This document shows, piece by piece, positions 7,080-13,918 of a stretch of DNA of 14,463 nucleotides. The stretch's first letter is position 1, and the number at the start of each line of letters is the position of its first letter. The notes beneath the pieces are model-generated. The model was not told the DNA's origin, did not search any database, and worked only from the letters and a program-made list of their open reading frames with translations. Both the position numbers and the translations under genes were made by a program. Source of the stretch: Thiotrichales bacterium (GTDB taxonomy: Bacteria; Pseudomonadota; Gammaproteobacteria; J044). The stretch spans positions 1-14,463 of the forward strand of contig JANTGN010000055.1 of assembly GCA_024762895.1 (NCBI GenBank). Reading direction: 5' to 3'.

Positions 7080-8153
7080 ATGCCCCAGGAGTCTGCCAAC
7101 AGGAAGATCATCCATATTGATATGGACTGTTTCTTCGCAGCCATCGAAGAACGCGAGCATCCGGAATTAAGGGGAAGGCCCCTGGCCGTTGGTGGATCTG
7201 CCGACAGGCGTGGCGTACTGGCCACCTGTAATTATGAGGCCAGACAATTCGGGCTTCATTCGGCCATGCCTACGCGTACGGCCCTTCAACGTTGTCCCGG
7301 GTTAATCCTGCAGTCCGTAAACATGGCCCTGTACAAGCAGGTCTCGCAGGCAATATTCGATATCCTGCGTCGTTATACACCACTCATCGAACCCCTTTCT
7401 CTGGATGAGGCCTACCTCGACGTCAGCGGCCTGGGTAGCGCCACCCTTATTGCACAGGACATCAGAAATACCATACGCAAGGAACAGGACCTGACGGCCT
7501 CTGCAGGCATCGCTCCTAATAAATTTCTCGCCAAGGTGGCCAGCGACTGGAACAAACCCGATGGACAGTTTGTCATTACTCCTAATGCTATTGATGACTT
7601 CATACAGGAGCTGCCCGTGAAACGTATACACGGGGTCGGCAAGGTGACCGCAACCAAACTACAGGCCATGGGTATCAACAACTGCGGGGACCTGCAGGCC
7701 TATACCCCGGAGCAACTGGAAGAACGCTTTGGCCGTTTTGGGCAACAACTCTATGATTATGCCCGCGGGATTGATCATCGTCCGGTCAAGACCCACCAAA
7801 TCAGAAAATCCCTGAGCGTAGAAACCACCTATGAACAGGATCTTCCAAATCTGGATCATTGCCTCGAGGCCTTACCGGATTTGCTTGATCGTCTGCAACA
7901 TCGACTGGATCGACTGGGTAAGGAACAAAAAGATGCGGTCCAGGCCCTGTTTATCAAGATCAAATTCAATAATTTTGATCTCACCACGGTCCAGGCCCCC
8001 AGCAACAGCCCGACACTGGAACTGGCCAGGGCCCTGATGCAAAAAGGCTGGATGCGTGAACAACGGCCGGTGCGTTTACTGGGGGTCGGTGTGCATTTTG
8101 GTCCCGGTAATGCTAAGCAGGACCAGCTGGACCTGCCACTGGATTCACATTAA
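7080..8153 (+). CDS. dinB: DNA polymerase IV (Y family)
   Basis: Error-prone translesion polymerase that extends past damaged bases. The 357-aa length matches E. coli Pol IV (351 aa). The palm begins IIHIDMDCFFAAIE with metal-binding Asp14 and the steric-gate Phe19; the second catalytic pair is in SLDEAYLDV (Asp109, Glu110). VLATCNYEARQFGLHSAMP and ASAGIAPNKFLAKVASD are classic Y-family segments, followed by a helix-hairpin-helix GVGKVTATKL and the little-finger domain. The C-terminal QLDLPL (349-354) resembles the beta-clamp binding peptide (QLVLGL in E. coli). It starts 15 nt after ibaG, so it is probably read from upstream rather than from a private SOS promoter; no LexA box of the enterobacterial type (CTG-N10-CAG) is seen ahead of it. 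Confidence 0.95.
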   Translation: MPQESANRKIIHIDMDCFFAAIEEREHPELRGRPLAVGGSADRRGVLATCNYEARQFGLHSAMPTRTALQRCPGLILQSVNMALYKQVSQAIFDILRRYTPLIEPLSLDEAYLDVSGLGSATLIAQDIRNTIRKEQDLTASAGIAPNKFLAKVASDWNKPDGQFVITPNAIDDFIQELPVKRIHGVGKVTATKLQAMGINNCGDLQAYTPEQLEERFGRFGQQLYDYARGIDHRPVKTHQIRKSLSVETTYEQDLPNLDHCLEALPDLLDRLQHRLDRLGKEQKDAVQALFIKIKFNNFDLTTVQAPSNSPTLELARALMQKGWMREQRPVRLLGVGVHFGPGNAKQDQLDLPLDSH

Positions 8154-8178
8154 AGAACAAACTCCCAAGTGACTGACC

Positions 8179-8766
8179 ATGCCCCATAAGACTGCCCTGC
8201 TTGTTCAGGTTCCCACTCCCTTTCTGAGCGGCCTGACCGATCTGCTGAAAGAGAAGGACTACCGCCTCATAATCGTCAATGAAGCGAGCCCAGAGTTATC
8301 ACTCGGCCCTGACGACACCCTGCTAAATATGGATCCTCGAGGGTTGCAAACATGGCTTAAAGACCATGACCAGGCGATTGATTGCTGGATCACCGCTGCC
8401 AGCATTTCCCTGGAGATGCCTTCTGCAAGACCGGTGACCTATCCACCCTACCCCCTGTATGAGCACATCCTTACGCGCATGCAGCAGTATCACCACGGCC
8501 GGGTTGTGAATTTGTACCAGGGTCCGGGCTCCGCCCAGGGTCTCAGCATGCATCAGATCAACACCATCGCCGCCAGAAACCAATCTCTGATGCAGGGCCA
8601 GGATATCTTATTCAATTCAGTCAACATCGAACCCCTGAATGGCCTGACGCAGGATCAGGAACGCGCCATATACCAACAACGACTCGAGACGATTCTCTGG
8701 CTGGCAACCACGGAAGACAGCAGACCTCATCTGGAATTCTTTCGGGGCTATGACACTACCGAATAA
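8179..8766 (+). CDS. Uncharacterised protein, possibly a degenerate short-chain dehydrogenase
   Basis: A 195-aa soluble protein. The pattern suggests a Rossmann protein of the SDR type: LLVQVPTPFLSGLTDLLKEKDYRLIIVN at the front has the beta-alpha-beta rhythm, IDCWITAASIS resembles the D-x-x-x-NNA region, and GRVVNLYQGPGSAQGL followed by HQINTIAARN and ILFNSVNIEPL mirrors the catalytic strand, active-site helix and IxVNxxxPG loop. However, the Gly-rich NAD(P) motif is absent and the YxxxK pair is not seen, so enzymatic activity is unlikely or different. It is shorter than a standard SDR (about 250 aa). It starts 25 nt after dinB, and a hairpin follows it, so it likely ends this transcription unit. 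The assignment rests on pattern only. Confidence 0.6.
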   Translation: MPHKTALLVQVPTPFLSGLTDLLKEKDYRLIIVNEASPELSLGPDDTLLNMDPRGLQTWLKDHDQAIDCWITAASISLEMPSARPVTYPPYPLYEHILTRMQQYHHGRVVNLYQGPGSAQGLSMHQINTIAARNQSLMQGQDILFNSVNIEPLNGLTQDQERAIYQQRLETILWLATTEDSRPHLEFFRGYDTTE

Positions 8767-8784
8767 GTAATCCAGCCTCCAAAT

Positions 8785-8805
8785 GAACAGCTCGATAGCC
8801 TGTTC
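8785..8805 (+). terminator. Imperfect hairpin after the SDR-like gene
   Basis: GAACAGCT, loop CGAT, AGC-C-TGTTC: eight pairs interrupted by one bulged C. It lies 19 nt after the stop codon. There is no T-tract (TCAAAAG follows), so it is at best a weak or Rho-assisted terminator, or an mRNA 3'-end stabiliser. Confidence 0.35.
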
Positions 8806-8821
8806 TCAAAAGCCTGACTCT

Positions 8822-8835
8822 GTGATTTAAATCAA
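8822..8835 (+). promoter_or_regulatory. FNR/CRP-superfamily binding box upstream of the redox operon
   Basis: GTGAT-TTAA-ATCAA matches the FNR/Anr consensus TTGAT-N4-ATCAA at 9 of 10 defined bases with exact spacing. It lies 87-120 nt upstream of the candidate start codons of the DsrM-like gene. This suggests control by oxygen or redox state through an FNR/Anr/Dnr-type regulator. No convincing -10 box was found at the class II position, so whether it activates or represses is open. Confidence 0.5.
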
Positions 8836-8848
8836 TAATATTTGATTT
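8829..8848 (+). repeat. AT-rich inverted repeat overlapping the FNR-type box
   Basis: AAATCAA (8829-8835), spacer TAATAT, TTGATTT (8842-8848): a perfect 7-bp inverted repeat. The left arm is shared with the right half of the FNR-type box, and the right arm contains another TTGAT half-site. The arrangement could allow two overlapping dimers or a second regulator. Confidence 0.5.
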
Positions 8849-8941
8849 ATCTAAACAACAACAACAAATACCTGAATCACGATGGAAAAGAATTAGCTAT
8901 TCATGCTAAAACAAGGACAAGCTTCTTATCGGATATATCTT

Positions 8942-9598
8942 ATGGAATTACTAAATTTTGCTCGAGGTCCTGCGTTGCAGTGGTCCCTGGCAATTTTTAT
9001 CTTCGGCATCACCTGGCGCCTGGTCGGCGTCGCCGTGCTTAACTGGCCCAAAGAACTCTCCACGCCCCGTAATGGAAACCCCCTGCTGGGTGCACTACGC
9101 ATGATGGCGATGCGTTCATGGCCGCATAAGGAGTTTCTGCCCAAGACCTGGTATAGCGAGGTCATGGGATATACCTTCCATATCGGCTTTTTCGCGGTTT
9201 TCCTGCTGTTTGTACCCCATATTATTTTCATTGAAGCACTGACTGGCCTGAGTTGGCCCGGACTAACCGAACGCATTATCTATTTTCTTTCGCTGATTAC
9301 TTTATTTGCCCTGGTTGCTGTTCTCATAAGACGCCTTACCCATCCTGTCCTGCGCATGCTCAGCAACTTTGATGACTATATGAGCTGGTTCATGACCATT
9401 AGCCCGATTATTACCGGCCTTTTGGTCACCTCGCATGTAGGACTGGGCTATGAGACCTTGCTGGCCATACACATCCTGAATATTGATCTCCTGTTACTCT
9501 GGTTCCCTTTTAGTAAATTGATGCATGCCTTCTTCATCTGGAGCTGCCGTGGCTTAACCGGCGCCGCCTTCACTCGTAAGGGGATACCGGCACAATGA
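8942..9598 (+). CDS. DsrM-like / NarI-family membrane cytochrome b
   Basis: Membrane subunit expected to carry b haems and exchange electrons with the quinone pool, passing them to or from the cytoplasmic DsrK-like partner. From ATG 8942 it has 218 residues and five predicted membrane helices (about 12-34, 76-100, 110-131, 148-167, 173-200), the NarI/DsrM layout. Candidate haem-ligand histidines lie in or near helices: His80, His93, His165, His177 and His195. An in-frame ATG at 8903 would add 13 polar residues (231 aa); 8942 is preferred because MELLNFARGPALQW resembles how this family starts and GGA lies 8 nt ahead, but neither site has a strong ribosome site. Its stop overlaps the next start as ATGA. 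First gene of the redox operon, preceded by the FNR-type box. HmcE and TmcC are related alternatives. Confidence 0.82.
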   Translation: MELLNFARGPALQWSLAIFIFGITWRLVGVAVLNWPKELSTPRNGNPLLGALRMMAMRSWPHKEFLPKTWYSEVMGYTFHIGFFAVFLLFVPHIIFIEALTGLSWPGLTERIIYFLSLITLFALVAVLIRRLTHPVLRMLSNFDDYMSWFMTISPIITGLLVTSHVGLGYETLLAIHILNIDLLLLWFPFSKLMHAFFIWSCRGLTGAAFTRKGIPAQ

Positions 9599-10923
9599 GC
9601 GCAGCAATCACATTCAAACCAGCCAGGAAACCTGCCTTCCGCGCAGACAAGCAAACCCATCTATCCGATCAGGAACGGGTCGATGCCGCGATAACGCAGT
9701 TCCTGAAAGACACCGATTTTGTCACGGCAACCTATATGGAGTCCTGCATCCATTGCGGACTCTGTGCCGAGGTCTGCCATTTTTATGAACAAACCGGCGA
9801 CCCTCAATATACTCCAATCTGGAAGCTCGAACCCTTCAAGCAGGTCTATAAACGTGAGGCAGGGCCTTTCTCTTTCATCTATAAGGCACTTAACCTGAAA
9901 CGCAAACTAAGCAGCGATGAACTGGCCCAATGGCAACATCTGCTCTATGACAGCTGTACCGTCTGCGGACGTTGCTCCATGGTATGCCCCATGGGTATTG
10001 ATATCGCCACCCTGATTAGTAAAGCAAGACATGGCATGTTCCAGGCAGGCCTGGTACCGGAAGACCTATGGCAAATGGCCAAGAGGGCTCAGGATGAGGG
10101 CAGCCCCCTGGGGGTCACGCCGGAAATGCTTAAAGCGACCATCCAGGGAGTAGAGAAAGAGTATGGTCTAAATATTCCACTGGACCGCGATGAGGCCGAG
10201 GTACTGCTTAGCCTGTCTTCCATAGACATAATCAACTATCCCCATGCTCTGTCCGATATCGCCAAGGTCATGAATCAGCTGGGATACACCTGGACGCTAC
10301 GTAGCGATGGCTATGAGGCAAGTAACTATGGACTATTGACAGATAGCGAGGCCTGGCAAAAGGCCACGAGTCAAAAGCTGATCAATGCAGCCATCGCCTG
10401 CAAGGCAACGACCGTCGTGATTCCTGAATGCGGACATGGCTATAACGCCTTTCGCTGGCAGGCCGCCAATCTTCATGGCCAAGCACTCCCTTTTCGTATC
10501 CTGCATATCACAGAACTGATGGCCGAAGGTATTCGCACTGGTAAACTACGCGTAAATCCTGTGAATGAATCCGTGACCTTCCATGACCCCTGCCAAAGTG
10601 CACGTCGCGGTGGGGCCACGGAGGCGCCACGCACTGTACTGGCAGCCCTGGGGGTTGAACTGCACGAGATGCCTACGGCTGGAGACCTCAACTGGTGTTG
10701 TGGCGGTGGTGGTGGCGTTATGCATATCCAGCGTGCTGATGAACTACGTTACCAGGCCTTTGAAATCAAGATGCAACAGGTGGAGCAGAGTGGTGCCGAA
10801 AAGCTCTATACCAGCTGCTCCGACTGCCGAAAGAACTTTGATGATTGCGCCGAACACTTTGACTGGGACAAACAGCCCAACAGCCTTCTCCAACTGGTTG
10901 CTGAAAACCTGGTTGAGGCATGA
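9595..10923 (+). CDS. DsrK-like / HdrD-type Fe-S protein (CCG domain)
   Basis: Probable catalytic subunit of the membrane complex, cytoplasmic, related to the heterodisulfide reductase subunit HdrD. In DsrK the substrate is thought to be the DsrC disulfide/trisulfide; the partner here is unknown. The 442-aa chain has two [4Fe-4S] sites: CIHCGLCAEVC (Cys51, 54, 57, 61) and CTVCGRCSMVCP (Cys121, 124, 127, 131). A lone ECGHGY (Cys279) stands where HdrD has its first CCG motif. The full CCG motif follows with Cys333, the pair Cys368-369 in NWCCGGGGGVM, and CSDC (Cys408, 411), giving C-x34-CC-x38-CxxC, the ligand set for one noncubane [4Fe-4S] cluster. This single-CCG arrangement is DsrK/HmcF/TmcB-like. 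No signal or membrane segment. ATGA overlap with the cytochrome b gene implies tight coupling. Confidence 0.85.
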   Translation: MSAAITFKPARKPAFRADKQTHLSDQERVDAAITQFLKDTDFVTATYMESCIHCGLCAEVCHFYEQTGDPQYTPIWKLEPFKQVYKREAGPFSFIYKALNLKRKLSSDELAQWQHLLYDSCTVCGRCSMVCPMGIDIATLISKARHGMFQAGLVPEDLWQMAKRAQDEGSPLGVTPEMLKATIQGVEKEYGLNIPLDRDEAEVLLSLSSIDIINYPHALSDIAKVMNQLGYTWTLRSDGYEASNYGLLTDSEAWQKATSQKLINAAIACKATTVVIPECGHGYNAFRWQAANLHGQALPFRILHITELMAEGIRTGKLRVNPVNESVTFHDPCQSARRGGATEAPRTVLAALGVELHEMPTAGDLNWCCGGGGGVMHIQRADELRYQAFEIKMQQVEQSGAEKLYTSCSDCRKNFDDCAEHFDWDKQPNSLLQLVAENLVEA

Positions 10924-10968
10924 TCACTCACCTATGGCCCACCACATTCTCTCTATCAGGGTGTCTGT

Positions 10969-12252
10969 TTGAAACTTTCTGATTCGCTGTTGAACCATTT
11001 TCTGCAACGATTCAACAAAAAGCACATGCAGCTTGATCCTGTGGACCAGCTATGGCCAAAACCGATTATAGGTCAACGCTACCTGCTGTATATCCACATA
11101 CCCTTTTGTGAATCATTGTGCCCTTTCTGCTCCTTTCATCGAGTAGAACATCATGCCGAACGGACCCGGCAATACTATTCCGCACTCCGCAAGGAAATAC
11201 GGGCCTACCATGCGGCGGGTTTTAATTTTGCCGATGTCTATGTTGGGGGAGGAACACCGACGGTTGCGCCCGAACAACTCAATCAAACGCTAAGGCTTAT
11301 CTCCGATCTATGGGATATTTCAGAGATCTCAGTTGAGACCAACCCCAATCACCTGAGGCAACCCATCCTGGATCAGTTGCTTGAGGCTGGGGTCACACGT
11401 CTGTCCGTGGGTGTGCAAAGCCTCGATAATCAATTATTAAGTGAAATGGGCCGTCTTGAGACCTACGGCAGGGCTGACGAGATACTGGAACACCTGCAAC
11501 AGACACAGGGGCAGTTTCCTACCTTTAATGTTGATATGATTTTTAATATTCCCCATCAAACGATCGATTCGCTCAACAATGATCTTAAGCAGTTAAGCGC
11601 CCTGAAAGTTGACCAGGTCTCCTACTACCCATTGATGCCTTCACACACGACCCAACTGGCCATGTCACGACAGATGGGGAATGTAGACTTTGAGAATGAG
11701 CGCTGTATGTATGACCTCATACGCACAGCCCTGATGCCAGACTATCAGCCTGGATCCGCCTGGTGCTTTTCCCGTAAAGATGCCACCCTTGATGAATATA
11801 TCGTGGACCACGATCAGTACCTTGGTGTCGGTAGCGGCTCCTTTAGTTTCCTGAACGGAACCACCTATGCCACCACCTTTTCCATCAACCATTATCTGGA
11901 TCGTATGGAACGAGGGGAATCGGCCATCACCTCCCGTCGCCACATGTCCAACATGGAACAACTTCAGTACGACTTCCTGATGAAACTCTTTGGCCTACGA
12001 ATGGACAAGGCGATCATGGATAAAAAACATGGCCCCTCCTGGCGACGTCGACTTTGGAAAGAGATCCTGCTTTTCAGATACTTAGGGGCCATCAAGGAAA
12101 CGGATGATGCACTCTACCTGCATCCTGAAGGCATGTATTACTGGGTACTTATGATGCGGGATTTCTTCATTGGTATTAATGACTTTCGTTCTCAGATGCG
12201 CGCCCGCATACGAACCGAAACAGAGGTCCCCATACTACGGGCTAATTCATGA
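10969..12252 (+). CDS. HemN/HemW-family radical SAM protein
   Basis: A 427-aa radical S-adenosylmethionine protein of the coproporphyrinogen III oxidase-like family. The cluster motif is YIHIPFCESLCPFCSFHR with Cys47, Cys51 and Cys54 (CxxxCxxC), followed by YVGGGTPT (91-98), SVETNPN (121-127), RLSVGVQSL (144-152), NVDMIFNIP and YYPLMPSHTT. GVGSGSFSFLNG and a C-terminal helical domain are also HemN/HemW-like. Real HemN makes protoporphyrinogen, HemW hands haem to acceptors, and the related HutW/ChuW opens haem; which applies cannot be read here. Its position between the DsrK-like gene and a tetraheme cytochrome gene suggests a role in haem insertion or modification for the complex. Start is TTG 10969 with AGGG 7 nt ahead; no in-frame ATG lies just upstream. 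In Allochromatium dsr operons this slot holds dsrL instead. Confidence 0.85.
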   Translation: MKLSDSLLNHFLQRFNKKHMQLDPVDQLWPKPIIGQRYLLYIHIPFCESLCPFCSFHRVEHHAERTRQYYSALRKEIRAYHAAGFNFADVYVGGGTPTVAPEQLNQTLRLISDLWDISEISVETNPNHLRQPILDQLLEAGVTRLSVGVQSLDNQLLSEMGRLETYGRADEILEHLQQTQGQFPTFNVDMIFNIPHQTIDSLNNDLKQLSALKVDQVSYYPLMPSHTTQLAMSRQMGNVDFENERCMYDLIRTALMPDYQPGSAWCFSRKDATLDEYIVDHDQYLGVGSGSFSFLNGTTYATTFSINHYLDRMERGESAITSRRHMSNMEQLQYDFLMKLFGLRMDKAIMDKKHGPSWRRRLWKEILLFRYLGAIKETDDALYLHPEGMYYWVLMMRDFFIGINDFRSQMRARIRTETEVPILRANS

Positions 12253-12320
12253 CTTTTAGTGGTGGTTTTGCCACAATGTTGGTTCAGGCAATGAAAAAGA
12301 CCGATATCTAGGTCTATAAA

Positions 12321-12339
12321 AAGCGGGATAACACCGCTT
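12321..12339 (+). promoter_or_regulatory. Small hairpin just before the tetraheme cytochrome ribosome site
   Basis: AAGCGG (12321-12326), loop GATAACA, CCGCTT (12334-12339) form a perfect 6-bp stem ending three bases before the GAGGAG ribosome site. It lies in a 102-nt gap, the widest inside the operon, together with a shorter inverted repeat AGACC/GGTCT (12298-12302, 12311-12315). It could define a processed mRNA end or tune cytochrome expression. There is no T-tract. Confidence 0.4.
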
Positions 12340-12354
12340 CATGAGGAGTTTTTG

Positions 12355-12957
12355 GTGAATCATTACAATGGCCTTATTTTAATAATCCTGATGGCTCTTG
12401 CCTCTCCGGCCCCAAGTGCAGAATCCTCTGAACAGGCAACACCCCCACAATTCCCCTTTCATGTCGTCTCTACCAAAGATCAGATGCAGTATTATCCCTG
12501 TTCGTCCTGCCATGAATATATACCCGCGAATCCAGCCCCCCGTGTATTGGAACAGGCCCCGCATTATTCCGAAGTCCAACATGGAAGAACAAATATGTGG
12601 TGTAACACCTGCCACCAATTGGAAGATAAAAACTCGCTACGTACAGTCTTCGGAGACCCCGTTAACTTTGACGACAGCTATCTTGTTTGCGCCCAGTGTC
12701 ATAACAGGGTCTACGAAGACTGGCAATATGGCGCCCACGGCAAGCGAAAAAAACGCTGGCGTGGCGGGCGTGAGATCGACAATTGCACCCACTGCCACAA
12801 TCCCCATCTCAACCCCGGCTTTTCACCCAGGCAGCCCTTACCGCCACCGGGCGTGAGAAAAGGCTTGCAACACCAGCCACGGCAGCGTCACCGCCAGTGC
12901 CAGAAATGGACCACCTGCCCGCATAACCAGCCTGAGGAATCCCATGAAACAGAGTGA
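12355..12957 (+). CDS. Exported tetraheme cytochrome c, in the DsrJ position
   Basis: Periplasmic electron carrier of the complex. GTG 12355 is taken as start because GAGGAG (12343-12348) is 6 nt ahead; TTG 12352 is an alternative one codon earlier. Residues 1-22 are a Sec signal peptide (LILIILMALASPAPSA, cut before ESSE). Four CXXCH motifs bind c-type haems: CSSCH (49-53), CNTCH (83-87), CAQCH (112-116), CTHCH (144-148). His36, His70, His76, His128 and His151 are candidate sixth ligands. DsrJ has three haems, one with a His/Cys ligation; here there are four and no obvious counterpart of that Cys, so this is not a standard DsrJ. After the Pro-rich PLPPPG the tail becomes Gln/Arg-rich and overlaps the next gene by 14 bases; this tail may be the product of a frameshift at the AAAA run 12858-12861. 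Confidence 0.85.
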   Translation: MNHYNGLILIILMALASPAPSAESSEQATPPQFPFHVVSTKDQMQYYPCSSCHEYIPANPAPRVLEQAPHYSEVQHGRTNMWCNTCHQLEDKNSLRTVFGDPVNFDDSYLVCAQCHNRVYEDWQYGAHGKRKKRWRGGREIDNCTHCHNPHLNPGFSPRQPLPPPGVRKGLQHQPRQRHRQCQKWTTCPHNQPEESHETE

Positions 12958-13909
12958 TCAGCCTGAACATAAGACGGGATCACCAGTGAATGCCTACCGT
13001 CGAAAGTTTCTTAAAGGCCTGGGTTTGCTGACCGCCACGGCCACGACAACGGCCGTCGCCACCGCCGCCAGGACGGTCGCGGAACCCTCATGGGGGGGAG
13101 CCACACTCAGGGATGCGATGGGTGATTTCTTTCAGGACCAGTATCAACGTATGACGCCACAGGAGATATCCGAGGCCCTGGCACGTATTGAACGCAAGGC
13201 AAAACGTAAATATGAGCGTGAAATCCAGTGTGACAATACACCCCCCATTGAAGGCGTCGTGTTTGGTTACGCCCTGAATATTTCCAAATGTCAGGGGTAT
13301 CGCGACTGCGTGAAGGCCTGTGTTGAAGAAAACAACCTCGATCGTGGCGGCCAGATGGAGTACATCCGTGTGCTGGAACTGGATAAGAATGATCGCAACC
13401 TGCACAACGCCGATCATTATTACAATCACGAACTGGTGCCTCAGCCCGGCAAGGAATATATGCCCGTGCAATGCATGCAGTGTGATGACCCACCCTGCGT
13501 AAAGGCCTGCCCCGTAGAGGCCACGTGGTCAGAGCCCGACGGCATCGTGGTAGTAGATTACAACTGGTGTATCGGTTGTCGCTATTGTATGACGGCATGC
13601 CCCTATTCGGCTCGACACTTTAACTGGGGCGAACCACAGATCCCCAGTGAAGAACTGAATACGGACTGTCATTACCTGGGTAACCGACCCCGCATGAAAG
13701 GCGTCGTCGAGAAATGTCACTTCTGTATCCAGCGCACACGCAAGGGCCTGCAACCGGCCTGCATGGAGGCCTGCCCAACCGGGGCTCGGGTATTTGGCAA
13801 TCTCCTGGATCCCGATAGCGAGATCCGCTATATCCTGGAAAATAAAACCGTATTCCGACTGAAAGAAGAACTGGGTACAGAACCCAAGTTCTGGTACTAC
13901 ACGGATTAA
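12944..13909 (+). CDS. Tat-exported ferredoxin-like Fe-S subunit (DsrO/HmcB-like)
   Basis: Periplasmic electron-transfer subunit linking the tetraheme cytochrome to the NrfD-type membrane subunit. The N-terminus has a Tat signal with RRKFLKG (19-25), a hydrophobic Ala/Thr stretch and AEP near 46-48. After a helical linker (about 50-95), Cys motifs appear in order: CQGYRDCVKAC (116-126), CMQCDDPPCVKACP (177-190), CIGCRYCMTACP (209-220) and CHFC with CMEACP (258-261, 273-278). The last three fit NrfC/PhsB/DsrO ferredoxins. In the first, Tyr119 replaces the expected second Cys, so this site cannot be a normal Cys-ligated [4Fe-4S] cluster unless another residue helps. GVVEKCHFCIQRTRKG is a family hallmark. 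TGAGGA (12933-12938) is a well-placed ribosome site. The next gene starts 10 nt after the stop. Confidence 0.88.
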   Translation: MKQSDQPEHKTGSPVNAYRRKFLKGLGLLTATATTTAVATAARTVAEPSWGGATLRDAMGDFFQDQYQRMTPQEISEALARIERKAKRKYEREIQCDNTPPIEGVVFGYALNISKCQGYRDCVKACVEENNLDRGGQMEYIRVLELDKNDRNLHNADHYYNHELVPQPGKEYMPVQCMQCDDPPCVKACPVEATWSEPDGIVVVDYNWCIGCRYCMTACPYSARHFNWGEPQIPSEELNTDCHYLGNRPRMKGVVEKCHFCIQRTRKGLQPACMEACPTGARVFGNLLDPDSEIRYILENKTVFRLKEELGTEPKFWYYTD

Positions 13910-13918
13910 GGGGCCAGC

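Noticed and set aside
7064..7090. LexA box ahead of dinB
   Set aside because: CTG and CAG are seen but spaced 16 bases apart rather than 10, with no AT-rich core; the gene probably shares the upstream transcript.
12398..12856. Alternative plus-frame of 152 aa overlapping the tetraheme cytochrome
   Set aside because: It lacks haem motifs and a signal peptide; the main frame has four CXXCH motifs, a signal peptide and a good ribosome site.
12355..12957. Calling the cytochrome dsrJ
   Set aside because: It has four CXXCH motifs, whereas DsrJ has three, and no clear counterpart of the special Cys ligand was found.
13107..13598. 163-aa minus-strand frame inside the Fe-S subunit gene
   Set aside because: The plus-strand gene has clear Fe-S motifs and an operon context; the antisense product is Arg/Cys-rich without family features.
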